A DNA stretch of 64,000 nt, from positions 620,001-684,000 of the forward strand of contig CP085834.1 in the NCBI GenBank assembly GCA_020809705.1. Reading direction: 5' to 3'. The stretch comes from Calonectria ilicicola. Lineage: Eukaryota > Ascomycota > Sordariomycetes > Hypocreales > Nectriaceae. The translations under genes and the position numbers were made by a program. The stretch's first letter is position 1. Each line of letters begins with the position of its first letter. The notes beneath the pieces were generated by a model that was given only the letters and a program-made list of their open reading frames with translations, did no database searches and was not told where the DNA came from. This document shows, one piece after another, positions 1 to 10,219 of this stretch.

Positions 1-3000
1 GGCTGTGCATATTGGCAAGGGTGTTGGTCTCGTCACTTGGGTTGTGGACCCTGATGATCACAATGTCCTGATGCCTCCTGGTAGTGTTGGTGAGCTACTT
101 CTCGAGGGTCCGCTTGTTGGCCGTGGGTATTTGAATGAGCCTGAAAAAACTGCTGCAGCCTTTATCGAAGATCCCACGTGGCTACTGGCAGGTGCAGGAG
201 GCCGACCTGGTCGTCGTGGAAGGCTTTACAAGACAGGCGATCTCGTTCAATACAACGAAGACGGCAGTCTCGTTTTCCACGGCCGAAAGGATTTCCAAGT
301 AAAGATCCGCGGTCAACGAGTCGAACTGGGCGAGATTGAACACCGAGTTCAAGATGCTCTCCCCGGCGCGCCGCAAGTTGCGGTTGAGGTTGTCAAGCCT
401 CAGAGTGGAAAGGGAACATTGCTCGTTGCAGCATTTGTGGCCATGCCTGACATTTCTGTGGACAAGTCTGGCGCATCACCAGAAGCCATCCTGATTCCTC
501 GGGAGACCGAAGAAAAATTGGCTGAACATCTCCCACGTTATATGATTCCTACTGTGGTGTTCAAAATGGCCGCACTTCCTATGACCCCATCTGGCAAGAC
601 TAATCGCAAGAGATTGCGAGAGATTGGGGCAACAATCTCGACTGGGCAACTTTGCGACATGCAGTTAGCAGAAAGCGGTTCCAAGCGCCAGCCCACAACA
701 GAGATGGAATATAAATTACAAGCAATTTGGGCTCAAGTTCTGGGCGTTGATAAATCTCTGATTGGTCTAGAAGATAACTTCTTCCGGCTCGGTGGCGATT
801 CCATCGCAGCGATGAAAGCTGTCGGCGAGGCAGGTAACCTTGGGCTGGAGATCTCCGTTGTTGACATGTTCCGCCATCCAAGGCTTGAGGACATGAGTCA
901 AAAGATGGTCCCAGATAAAAATCGCTCCAGCGCCATCCCTGCCCTGGGGCTATCCGGTCTCGTCCCCCAGTCATTTGCTCAGGAACGACTTTGGTTTTTG
1001 GAGCAATTGCATCCAGGCCTGACCTGGTACCATATGCCGAATGCCATGCGCCTTCGTGGACCAGTTCAGTTGGCATCGCTCGACATTGCACTTCTCGCCT
1101 TGGAGCGGCGACACGAGATATTGAGAACTACATTCACCTCTAAGGATGGTGTCAACATGCAGGTCGTCCATCCTTTTACACCCAAGGAGTTGAATGTTGT
1201 CGCATTGCTTGGAGCGGATGAAGAGCAGATCAACCAGGCCCTTGAAAAAGAGGAGACAACCTTATTCAACCTCGAAACGGAACCCGGCTGGAGGGCGACC
1301 CTATTCCAAATAGGGGAATTTGACCATATTTTGTCACTTGTTATGCACCACATCATCTCGGATGGGTGGTCCATCGATGTTCTTCACAGAGATTTGGAAA
1401 CATTTTACTCCGCTGCTCTGCGCGGTCAAGATCCATTATCAGTCGTCGATCCACTCCCCATCCAATATTCCGACTACTCCATGTGGCAACGGCAACCAGT
1501 TCAACTTGAAGAGCAGCAGAGACAACTTGAATTTTGGGTCAAGGAGTTGGAAAATAGCCAGCCTGCTGAGTTCATTTGTGACAAAGCTCGCCCCGCGACT
1601 CTGACTGGAAAGGCTGGGTTGAAGTGCCTGAAGATTGAAGGACCAATTCACGAGCGTCTTCAGGACTTTTGCAAATCTAGAGGAGTTACTGCCTTTTCGA
1701 CATTGCTAGCCGCTTTCAGAGCCACTCATTTCCGCCTGACAGGCAAAGCTGATGCTACAATTGGAAACGCCAACGCCAACCGAGACCAATGGGAATTGAA
1801 AGACATTGTAGGCTTCTTTGTTAATATGCAATGTCTTCGTATTATAATTGAGGAAGAGTCCTTTAAACAGCTGGTTGAACAGGTCCACCAAACCTCAATC
1901 AAATGCTTTAGCAACCAGAGCGTTCCATTTGAGAAGATTGTCTCCAAGCTACAGCGAGACAGAGATCTGTCTCGCCATCCGCTTGTGCAGATAGCTTTTG
2001 CCTATCATGCTCAATCCGATCTAGGCACTCTGAAACTTGAAGGGATGGAGATTGAACCTGTCGGCGATCATGTGAGCACCAAGTTCGATCTAGAATTTCA
2101 TGCCATGCAGCAAAGAAACGGTCTAGAGATCCAGGTCGTCTACTCTACCGATCTCTATGAGCCAAAGACTATCACGAATATGCTCTCCATCTTCGAAAAG
2201 GTTCTTGAGAATGGGCTTTCTGACCCAGATGTGAAGATTACATCACTGCCGTTATTGTCCAATCAAAGCTTTTCGGATCTTGATAGTGAAGGCTTAATTG
2301 AGATCCACCCAACAAACTATGCTCGGGATTCCAGCATCATTGATGTCTTCAAGCAGCAAGTTTATTCCTCTCCTTCCAAGATCGCTGCCAAGGACTCTTC
2401 CGCTCAACTTACATTTGCCGAGCTTGATCGACAGTCGGATTTAATCGCTTCCTGGCTACGAAAGCGTTCACTCAAAGACGAAGAATTGGTTGGTGTTCTT
2501 TCGCCTCGCTCGTGCGAGACAATCGTTGCCTTCCTAGGCATCCTCAAGGCTAACCTAGCGTATCTACCACTGGATGTAAAAACTCCAGGTGGCCGAATGG
2601 AAGCCATTTTATCCACCTTGGAAGGCGATAGGCTAGTCCTGATGGGCAATGGAGTACAGCCTCCATCCTTATCATTGACCGACATCAAGTTCATGTCCAT
2701 CGCAGATGTATTAACTGAAGAGAAACAGGAACCTTTTCAGCCCGACTACCTGAAAAGATTTTCTCAGCCTACTGCTACGAGTCTTGCATATGTCATGTTT
2801 ACTTCGGGATCTACGGGTAAACCAAAGGGTGTGATGATTGAGCACCGTGGTGTAGTACGCCTAACGACTAAGAATAACTTAGTTCAGCATCTGACTTCAG
2901 ACGACACCTGGGCTCACATGGCTAACATTGCCTTTGATGTCTCAACAACTGAGATTTATGCCGCAATCCTGAATGGTATGACCGTCATTTGCATAGATCA

Positions 3001-5551
3001 TATGACTGTGCTTGATCACACGGCCTTGGAACAGACGTTTACCCAGGAGAAAATCCGCACAGCCCTTTTTACACCGGCTCTGCTTAAGCAATGTCTTCGA
3101 GAATCACCGGCAACTGTTGCGGAGCTGACAACCCTCAAGATGGGCGGAGATCGTGTCGACCCGCAAGATGTTTCCCAAGCTCGGAAGCTAGTCAACGGTC
3201 CCATCATGAACTGTTACGGACCTACTGAGAATACCGGCTGCAGCACAGCTTACACCCTTCAAGATGAAGACACTTGCGTAAATGGAATGCCCATTGGCCG
3301 AGCAATTAGCAATTCGGGTGCCTATGTTGTCGACGCAGAGATGCGCATTGTCCCCGTTGGTGTTGTTGGAGAGCTGGTAGTTACCGGAGACGGTCTAGCC
3401 AGAGGTTATCTTGACCCGAAGCACAATATCAACCGGTTCGTCACTTTGGAAATTGGCAACAAAAAGGTTCGGGCGTATCGCACGGGAGACTATGTGCGTT
3501 ATCGACCAACAGACAGTCAGCTCGATTTCTTTGGGCGTATCGATGGGCAAATCAAGGTCCGCGGACATCGTGTCGAAACCGGAGAGATTGAAAATGTCCT
3601 CCGCAGTGATCCACTCATATCTGATGCAATTGTCATCTTGCATTCTGTCAATGATACCCACCGACTAGCGGGTTTCGTCATCTCCCATCACACTGACCTC
3701 TCAATTGGTCCAGATGGCAATGACGCCATTAATGATAAACCAGAAGCAAACCCTTCGGAGGTTTCAGAAAAGCAAAGGTTGCAGGAGCGACTCCAAAAGA
3801 AGCTGCAAGCCCATTTGCCTCCATATATGGTCCCTCATAGCCTGACCGTATTGGAGGCTATGCCACTCAACATCAACGGCAAAGTTGACCGCCAAGCGCT
3901 TATAGAGAAGATCGAGGTCACTAACAATGTCCATAAAACAATCCGCCATCCAGTATCGAAAGCTCAAAGACAGATGCAGAGTATTTGGGCCAAAGTCTTG
4001 GGCTTAGAGGTGGACACAATTGGCCTGGATGACAACTTTTTCCAGCTAGGCGGTGATTCTATTACGGCCATGAGGGTGGTCGGAGAAGCTCGCAAAGTGG
4101 GCACAAAACTTGCTGTCGCATACATCTTCCGCTACAAGTCTCTGGAGGAGCTTGCTAAGTCCTTGCAAACCCTAGACAATGCCCGGATTGAACAGAATCT
4201 AGACAAGATGGTTCTCATTGATCCTACCATAAAATCGAATCTGATGGCTCAAATTGATTCATTGGATACCGATATCTCGTCAGAAGATGTTTCTGCCATT
4301 TTACCAACCACAAGCTCCCAGCTGGATTACATCGTTGGTGGCATTGAGCAAGGCCAATTTTGCAATTACATCCATGTTAACCTTGGACCTGAGCTGGATC
4401 TTGTACGCTTCAAAGAGGCCTGCATTTCAACCATGCAAAGGTTTCCAATTCTTCGAGCCCGTTTCTTACTCCTTGATGGAAAGTATTGGCAAGTTATCCC
4501 TAGGCACACTGAAATTTCTGTTGAAGTGCAAGATGTTAGTGAGGACTTGGATGAATTCTCCCATGCGTTTTGCCTCAAGGACACGAAGGAATTCTTGCCC
4601 ACTCAACCACCCTTTGGGGCCAGTGTCTTTAAACACCCTACCCAAGGTTTTCAAATGACCATTCGTATTTCACATGCACAATACGACGGCGTCTGTTTCT
4701 CTACTATTCTGCGGTCGATCAGCGATGCGTATGAGGGGAAGCCTATGGTCCCCATTCCTGACTATTCCCGATTTCTCTCATACGCCGCGCACCGGCGCTG
4801 TGAGTCAATCGACTACTGGAAGAATTTACTCCAGGGGTCTTCACCTACCATTTTCCCATTACATCTACTCTCAGATGGTAACCCTAAACCAACAAAACCG
4901 GAGCCAGCTCTGGCAAGCGCAACTATTAATTTCCCGAGCTTGTCTGGCAACATTACTTCCGCTACTCTTATTAGTGCGGCTTGGGCCGTTTTGTTGTCTC
5001 TGATCACCGGTAAAAATGACGTCGTATACGGCCACGTTGTCAACGGTCGCAACTCTAATCTCGAGGGAATTGAGGACATTGTAGGCATTTGCCTCAACAA
5101 CATCCCTGTTCGAGTCAACGTCGGATCACACAAAACATCAAGCCAGATTTTGAGCTTTGTTCAAAACCAGGTCTTGGATATTGGAGAATCCGACACCCTA
5201 GGCTATAAAGACATTGCAAAGTATTGCACTGATTGGCCAGAGCCCGACAAGTTTGAATTCAATACACTCCTTCATCACCAAAACATTGATGAGCACCCTG
5301 AGGCAGGATTCACAGGTGCTAAATCACGGATTCAGTGGTTCAACAACCCAGAAGTGGTACCCCCGCCAAATATCACTGTAATCACTTACCCACAAGGAGA
5401 TGACCTGCTCATCAAAGTATACGCCAACACTGACGTTATCACTACCAAGATGGTAGAGAGGATCCCTGAGGTTCTCGGCAAGATAATATGGGATTTGGGT
5501 CAACAAATCGATGCACCTTTGCCATCAAAATTAGACGGAATCGATGTCTGA
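1..5551 (+). CDS. Nonribosomal peptide synthetase, C-terminal part (A-T-C-A-T-CT), cut by the left window edge
   Basis: This is the 3' part of a multimodular NRPS, a cytosolic enzyme that activates and joins amino acids. The frame is already open at base 2, so the true start lies outside the window. Numbering from base 5, domains are: the end of an adenylation domain (YKTGDL near 76, GRKDFQVKIRG near 93), a carrier domain (LGGDS, Ser266), a condensation domain (HHIISDG at 448-454), a full adenylation domain (FTSGSTGKPKG near 932, NCYGPTE), a second carrier (LGGDS, Ser1352) and a terminal condensation domain (SHAQYDG at 1556-1562). Fungal terminal C domains of this SHxxxDG type usually release the peptide by cyclisation; that is family knowledge. 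The second A domain keeps the Asp expected for an alpha-amino acid (FDVSTTE). No stop or intron is seen. No tailoring gene is obvious nearby, so the rest of any cluster probably lies to the left. The substrate is not assigned. Confidence 0.96.
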   Translation, partial: AVHIGKGVGLVTWVVDPDDHNVLMPPGSVGELLLEGPLVGRGYLNEPEKTAAAFIEDPTWLLAGAGGRPGRRGRLYKTGDLVQYNEDGSLVFHGRKDFQVKIRGQRVELGEIEHRVQDALPGAPQVAVEVVKPQSGKGTLLVAAFVAMPDISVDKSGASPEAILIPRETEEKLAEHLPRYMIPTVVFKMAALPMTPSGKTNRKRLREIGATISTGQLCDMQLAESGSKRQPTTEMEYKLQAIWAQVLGVDKSLIGLEDNFFRLGGDSIAAMKAVGEAGNLGLEISVVDMFRHPRLEDMSQKMVPDKNRSSAIPALGLSGLVPQSFAQERLWFLEQLHPGLTWYHMPNAMRLRGPVQLASLDIALLALERRHEILRTTFTSKDGVNMQVVHPFTPKELNVVALLGADEEQINQALEKEETTLFNLETEPGWRATLFQIGEFDHILSLVMHHIISDGWSIDVLHRDLETFYSAALRGQDPLSVVDPLPIQYSDYSMWQRQPVQLEEQQRQLEFWVKELENSQPAEFICDKARPATLTGKAGLKCLKIEGPIHERLQDFCKSRGVTAFSTLLAAFRATHFRLTGKADATIGNANANRDQWELKDIVGFFVNMQCLRIIIEEESFKQLVEQVHQTSIKCFSNQSVPFEKIVSKLQRDRDLSRHPLVQIAFAYHAQSDLGTLKLEGMEIEPVGDHVSTKFDLEFHAMQQRNGLEIQVVYSTDLYEPKTITNMLSIFEKVLENGLSDPDVKITSLPLLSNQSFSDLDSEGLIEIHPTNYARDSSIIDVFKQQVYSSPSKIAAKDSSAQLTFAELDRQSDLIASWLRKRSLKDEELVGVLSPRSCETIVAFLGILKANLAYLPLDVKTPGGRMEAILSTLEGDRLVLMGNGVQPPSLSLTDIKFMSIADVLTEEKQEPFQPDYLKRFSQPTATSLAYVMFTSGSTGKPKGVMIEHRGVVRLTTKNNLVQHLTSDDTWAHMANIAFDVSTTEIYAAILNGMTVICIDHMTVLDHTALEQTFTQEKIRTALFTPALLKQCLRESPATVAELTTLKMGGDRVDPQDVSQARKLVNGPIMNCYGPTENTGCSTAYTLQDEDTCVNGMPIGRAISNSGAYVVDAEMRIVPVGVVGELVVTGDGLARGYLDPKHNINRFVTLEIGNKKVRAYRTGDYVRYRPTDSQLDFFGRIDGQIKVRGHRVETGEIENVLRSDPLISDAIVILHSVNDTHRLAGFVISHHTDLSIGPDGNDAINDKPEANPSEVSEKQRLQERLQKKLQAHLPPYMVPHSLTVLEAMPLNINGKVDRQALIEKIEVTNNVHKTIRHPVSKAQRQMQSIWAKVLGLEVDTIGLDDNFFQLGGDSITAMRVVGEARKVGTKLAVAYIFRYKSLEELAKSLQTLDNARIEQNLDKMVLIDPTIKSNLMAQIDSLDTDISSEDVSAILPTTSSQLDYIVGGIEQGQFCNYIHVNLGPELDLVRFKEACISTMQRFPILRARFLLLDGKYWQVIPRHTEISVEVQDVSEDLDEFSHAFCLKDTKEFLPTQPPFGASVFKHPTQGFQMTIRISHAQYDGVCFSTILRSISDAYEGKPMVPIPDYSRFLSYAAHRRCESIDYWKNLLQGSSPTIFPLHLLSDGNPKPTKPEPALASATINFPSLSGNITSATLISAAWAVLLSLITGKNDVVYGHVVNGRNSNLEGIEDIVGICLNNIPVRVNVGSHKTSSQILSFVQNQVLDIGESDTLGYKDIAKYCTDWPEPDKFEFNTLLHHQNIDEHPEAGFTGAKSRIQWFNNPEVVPPPNITVITYPQGDDLLIKVYANTDVITTKMVERIPEVLGKIIWDLGQQIDAPLPSKLDGIDV

Positions 5552-6052
5552 TGCTGGAGTGATTCTCGATGATACCCAATACGGATGGTTGATAGACTGT
5601 AAATTGTAAAGTTCCTTTATTAGATAAGTAGACCATTTACAAGTGTATAATATAAATGTGTTATTTAGATGTTATAAAGAAACTTTAAAGATCATTTTAA
5701 CTTCAATATAGTAACAAGTCTTTAAAATCGAACTTGCACTATTGAATGGCTTCTCTCCATTCCAGTGTAATTTAACCTGGATCATTTGTGGAGATTTTAG
5801 AGTGTCATGATAAGTTTTAATTTCATAGCAAGGGGTGTTCTTGGATCAAGAATATCGCGAAATTAGGCCGAGACAAAAATGCAAGACTGTCTTTCCTAAT
5901 TGGCATTCCAACGAGGCATCTATAAAATTCCAGCCAGGGCGAAACCTGGTGCCTGAATCGGTTTTTGTTGATTGATGTTTCTTTAACTCAAAACAAAGAA
6001 GAAAAGAAAAACAAAAAATGCATTCATACACATCTTTTTTTTCTTCTTTCAG
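5552..6052. other. Intergenic, AT-rich
   Basis: Follows the NRPS stop. It is AT-rich and has no convincing reading frame. A TATA-like TATAAAA lies near 5920, and a pyrimidine-rich acceptor-like TTTCTTCTTTCAG ends at 6052, suggesting that the next gene had an upstream exon here that I could not place. Confidence 0.5.
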
Positions 6053-6559
6053 GCGTTTTATTTGTATCTGTCGTATCGTCACAAAGCTTGGTCTGTTATA
6101 CTAGCTCCCCAACATCTACAAGCACAATGACATCCACATCCACCTCATCGACCTCCTCTACATCGGCAGCTGCAACTACAATGGTTTGCGCATCGACAGG
6201 CACTACATATTGTGAAGGGGATGGTGAGTGTACCGACACTTTTACATGTTCAACAACACTTGCTGCTTGTGTGCCGGCTGATGTCCCACTGGTAACTGTG
6301 CCGCGGGGACTACATGTATCAACGGCGACTGTTTAAAATTATGCGCAGAGAGCAGCGACTGCGAGTCAGGTCTTTGCAGAATCTATTGCGATCAAACTAA
6401 AGGGGGCTCAGAGAACCCAGACTGCCCTCCAGATTACATATGCGGAACAGGGAGTTGCATTCCTCCTACTCCTCCACCCCCAAAGCGAGAATTGGGCCGT
6501 CTATACCAGATTCACGGATCCCAACTCATGGAAGAGGTTGTTGGCATGTCAGCACTTTA
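6053..6559 (+). pseudogene. Ser/Thr- and Cys-rich secreted protein, frameshifted relic
   Basis: Begins after a strong acceptor-like site at 6052. The first frame gives a hydrophobic stretch (GVLFVSVVSSQS), a Ser/Thr-rich linker and a Cys-spaced segment (YCEGDGECTD, TFTCSTTLAAC). That frame loses its cysteines near 6290, while the frame 2 nt further on reads CAAGTTC, INGDC, SDCESGLC and PPDYICGTGSC up to a stop at 6557-6559. Both halves look like one disulfide-rich extracellular protein, and no GT-AG intron can join them without removing the cysteines, so a frameshift between about 6282 and 6300 is the simplest reading. No ATG-bearing first exon was found. The function is unknown; a cell-surface or secreted effector-like role is only a guess. 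Confidence 0.5.
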
Positions 6560-6958
6560 ATTTAATGACAGACGGAGTATTTTTCGACTCTTTGTTGTTG
6601 AAACTAACTCATTGTTGTTTTGATGGACATCGTTTTAGACAGTTCTTGATAATTATAGAATATACAAATAGACATATACGGGGGTATCCACCAATACGAT
6701 AAGGATTGACTATAGAATGGCCGATATTTAGTGCAATGTGAAAGGGGACTCGGGATGGTATCGTGATGAATGGTAGCGCGATACAATTTAGCGAATGCGA
6801 GACGGGCTAATTCAAACCCGCGGGTTTCGGAGACAAGTTGGGGCCGTATGACGTCATGACCCGATGATGGCTTCCTGTGCAATGAGTGAGGTTAACATAT
6901 TTGAACTTCTCTGTGTGCAATGGAGAAATCCATCTTCCTCAAGACATTTGAATGAATC
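6560..6958. other. Intergenic, nothing supported
   Basis: About 400 bp between the relic and the hydrolase gene. Short minus-strand frames occur, but none has recognisable content. It must include the promoter of the gene starting at 6959. Confidence 0.4.
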
Positions 6959-8113
6959 ATGCATGAACGCATCACGATAACCCCACGTGTCAAAGTGGCC
7001 TCGACGCAGCCGCCAGAACACTGGGTCGGAAACCCACCAACGAAATTCAGGAACCCGTGGCCATCGTTCCGGCAAAAACACTCCCTAGCCAGCATACTGC
7101 GCATCCGATTTAGTTCTGAGAGAAATTTCGTGCCAGTTCCAGAAGATCGCAGCGAGCTCGTCACCGTACAAACTCCTGATTGGGGAGTAGGAAAGCAGGG
7201 CACCAAAGCCACTTGGCTGGGACATGCGAGTTTCTTGATTGAGACGGCTAGTAAAAATGACAGCAGAGGGATAAAAGTGCTGTTGGATCCTGTATTTTGC
7301 GACCGCATGGGCCCGACGCGTTTCACTGGCCCAAAACGTTTCTCAGAAACGCCCTGCGCACTGGAAGATGTTCCTTTGGCGGATGCGGTGTGCATCAGCC
7401 ACAATCACTACGACCACTTGGACGTGGATGCAATTAGCAAGCTCTACTTTGACAAGAGAAGATCGGAGCCTCTGCATTTCTTCTGTGGATTAGGCACAGG
7501 GAGTTGGTTTGCTAGTTGCGGGATTCTCAAAGAGCATATCACGGAGATGGACTGGTGGGATGAGGTCAAAATTGATGTCAAGGGAGCGGGATCTCTCAAG
7601 TTGGTTTGCACGCCCTGTCAACACTCCAGCAGGAGAAGTGCATGGGATGATTGCCAAATGCTATGGTGCTCGTGGGTCATTGAGGAACTAGACTCGACAA
7701 CAAACAGCAAGATTTACTTTGCAGGAGATACCGGGTATCGCGCCATTACAGAGGATGATGTTGCTGCTGGTAAGGGTCTGGATGAACTCCCCAGGTGTCC
7801 AGTATTTGCGGAGATTGGCGAAAAGCACGGGCCGTTTGATTTGGCACTATTGCCCATCGGTTGCTACTCGCCGCGAACATTCTTGTCGGGAGACCATTGC
7901 TCTCCAGAGGATTCTATTGAAATCCACAAGGACATAAAGAGCAAAAGAAGTCTGGGGATGCACTATGGCACAGTGAGAGGAGGTCTCAGCGCTCAGTACG
8001 AGGACGTGCGAGAACCGCCCAAGAAATGGAAGGAAGCTTGTGAAAAGAGCGGACTAAAGTGGAACGACGAGATATTCCTTTGCAATATTGGAGAGACAGT
8101 GGTAATTGAATAA
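6959..8113 (+). CDS. Metallo-beta-lactamase-fold hydrolase, NAPE-PLD-like
   Basis: Single-exon gene of 384 residues. It carries the zinc-binding HxHxDH signature as HNHYDH (residues 148-153), preceded by the strand WLGHASFLIET, then AGDTGYR, LLPIGCYSPR and a late MHYGTV histidine. This order matches fungal and bacterial relatives of N-acyl-phosphatidylethanolamine phospholipase D, which hydrolyse phospholipids using two zinc ions. The length is near that of the family, and the ATG at 6959 directly precedes a basic N-terminal region with no signal peptide. The exact substrate cannot be read from sequence, and other lipid or lactone hydrolases share the fold. It has no clear functional link to the NRPS on its left. 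Confidence 0.9.
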   Translation: MHERITITPRVKVASTQPPEHWVGNPPTKFRNPWPSFRQKHSLASILRIRFSSERNFVPVPEDRSELVTVQTPDWGVGKQGTKATWLGHASFLIETASKNDSRGIKVLLDPVFCDRMGPTRFTGPKRFSETPCALEDVPLADAVCISHNHYDHLDVDAISKLYFDKRRSEPLHFFCGLGTGSWFASCGILKEHITEMDWWDEVKIDVKGAGSLKLVCTPCQHSSRRSAWDDCQMLWCSWVIEELDSTTNSKIYFAGDTGYRAITEDDVAAGKGLDELPRCPVFAEIGEKHGPFDLALLPIGCYSPRTFLSGDHCSPEDSIEIHKDIKSKRSLGMHYGTVRGGLSAQYEDVREPPKKWKEACEKSGLKWNDEIFLCNIGETVVIE

Positions 8114-8437
8114 ATCATGCTGAATGAAGTATCAAGTCGTGGTTACTCACGATGCCATCCCATCCCATCCCATGTGGTGGATGTGCAGTCCCACGACCCT
8201 CGCTTCACGTACCCCACCCCTAGTGCCCTGCTGCCTAGTTTGCACGCCCTACGATTCAACACGTACTTCAGGTCAGATTTTAGTCGCGGGGATGGAGCCC
8301 TCGCGCCCCCCTCATGTACGGCAATAAATGAATCGATAAAAAAATAGAGAAAAAAAAAAAGACGCTTCCTTTCTTGAGACAAGAATCAGTAGGAAATTGG
8401 ATAATTCAGCAAGAATACAGTCAATCTGATTGCAAAA
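8114..8437. other. Intergenic with CCCAT microsatellite and A-tract
   Basis: Contains three adjacent CCCAT units near 8157-8172 and an A-rich tract near 8338-8360. The 3' half must hold the promoter and leader of the gene starting at 8438. No coding signal was seen. Confidence 0.5.
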
Positions 8438-9588
8438 ATGACACCTCCAGTTGATAGCGCCGACACAGCTCCGTCTTCAACACCATCCTTGCCACAACCA
8501 TCGCTCACCGACCTCATCTCGTCTTACGCCATTCTCCCAACGCTCGCATCCTGGATGTCGACACTCGATTTGTATCACCTAGCCTTGACCAATCGCAATC
8601 ACTATTCGCACATTCTTGGCTCCGAGGCCATTTTCAAGACGCTTCGGCGACAAAGCCTCTGCGATGGCCGGGGCTTAGCAGACCGCCAAGAATTCCGGGG
8701 CCTCTATTATCTCAACCCACACACTCGCTATATCTGGGGCAGGGACCGAAAGATTCACCAGGACGAAGAGATAGAGATGCGTCTCTATAATTTGAAGTGC
8801 GATGAAGCCGGCGCGCTCCCTTGCGTCAGATGCGGCATCAATGTCTGCGAAGAATGTCGCCACTGTCCTCGAGTGCCCCCTCGTGAGGGTTACCCGAAGC
8901 GACGCCCACACCTCAACTCACCTTGGCAACTGGAAGGTATAATGTGCTTATGCCCAGAGTGTGATGCCAAAGTGGAAGAGGAAGTGTCCGGAAATTTCCT
9001 CAACGAGTTGTGCGACTGCGACATCTTCGAACGATGGCTCTGTGGGAGCTGCGAAAAGGCGGAGCGAAAATATGAAGGGGAGTATGCAACCAAGCATACG
9101 AAAATAGAGTACTACCCTGAGGGCGATGAGAAAATTACAAAAATCATGGGAGACCATCAGTGCGATCGTGCGGTATGCTTCAACTGCTCATTGTTCCCTT
9201 ACTCTGGCTATTTTACTAATGTGTGACTGAAGCTATGGTGTTGGTGTGGAAAAGAGGTGCCAGATGAGACACGCCCTCGATGTTTATTATGCAAACGACG
9301 ACATTTGCCGGAATCAGAATGGGGTAAAGAGTGGGACACGATCGGATCTAAGATGCCCGTGTTTGACAACGTACGTCAACCAGTGCTGGTGAATGAATTA
9401 TTAAATTGCGCTCTGAAGCTAACCCAGAGACCGTCCAGGATCCATGTTATCCGCGTTGGGTTCAAGATGAGAATTGGAATTACCCGCAGCCATATCCAGA
9501 GCTTGAGTACGACAGAATTCGACGACGTAGGGAAACTGGAACTGGGGTTCAGAATAATTCAGATTCAACAACGGTGGGATATGATTGA
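8438..9588 (+). CDS. F-box-like protein with Cys-rich (zinc-binding-like) domain, three exons
   Basis: Proposed exons are 8438-9172, 9233-9370 and 9439-9588, giving 340 residues. Intron 1 (60 nt) runs GTATGC to GAAG and swallows the in-frame TGA at 9224. Intron 2 (68 nt) runs GTACGT to CCAG with a textbook GCTAAC branch site. Residues 20-70 (LTDLISSYAILPTLASWM, then a Leu-rich helix) resemble a fungal F-box, which would link a target protein to an SCF ubiquitin ligase. The rest has paired cysteines typical of zinc sites: CVRCGINVCEEC, CLCPEC, LCGSCE, WCWCG and RCLLC. The splice model joins cysteine pairs on both sides of intron 1, which supports it. The function is otherwise unrecognised; this type is common as multi-copy hypothetical genes in Eurotiales (recollection, not searched). 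Confidence 0.75.
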
Positions 9589-9840
9589 GGCTATGTGTAG
9601 AATTCGATGGTCAAAGGAGCTGAAAGAAGGAGATAAGAATAGGCACGGTAAAAGCTACTACCAGCATTGCCAAAAAAATAAAATAAAAATCGAATTCAGC
9701 CCCTCATCTGCTTGATAATTTCTCCATGTCCCATGTTTTCAGCAGGTCTTCCACATACTCGCGCTCTCGCTCCGTCTTAGATGCGACTGTCACGGCCCTT
9801 AAACCAATCGAATTACTCATCAGATGCACCAAAGTTGTGT

Positions 9841-10219
9841 CTACGGCAACTGCTCGTAACTACTATTGTGGTATGCACGGTTGGAAAACAGGTAGTAGAA
9901 GAGCATGCCGACAAGAGGGAAGAAGAAGATGACCAGGATCCACAATAGTTTTGAACATGCTCCGCGGTTGGACTTGAGAACTTCAACTAGACGGAATAAG
10001 TCAGTAAAACCGGCATCTAAATAAATCTTTTTGCGACATACTAATCCCAATTACGTCGAGAACCAAGACGATAAATCCAACTACACCTCCGGTAGTGCCA
10101 TACTCCCACGCATCTTGAGTAGCGGCCGTTGAGAGGGCCTCATCCGCAATAGGCGCGGCGAAAGCAAGCACCGCCAGAAGTTGGCAAAGGAAAGCTGATA
10201 GGAAAATGTTGTGCACCAT
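9841..10219 (-). CDS. Small membrane protein with signal peptide and PLDc_N domain
   Basis: Two exons on the minus strand, 10219-10042 and 9986-9841, encode 107 residues. The intron (54 nt) reads GTATGT to CTAG with TTACTGAC as branch site. The protein starts with a cleavable signal-like segment (LLAVLAFAAP) and then has two membrane helices: GGVVGFIVLVLDVIGI and, after the splice, SKLLWILVIFFFPLVGMLFY. The joined segment DVIGIIEVLKS followed by W-ILV-FFFP matches the PLDc_N (phospholipase D nuclease N-terminal, PF13396-type) membrane domain, here without any catalytic domain. Such stand-alone proteins are widespread and of unknown role. The join restores the family motif exactly, so the model is good. 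Confidence 0.8.
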
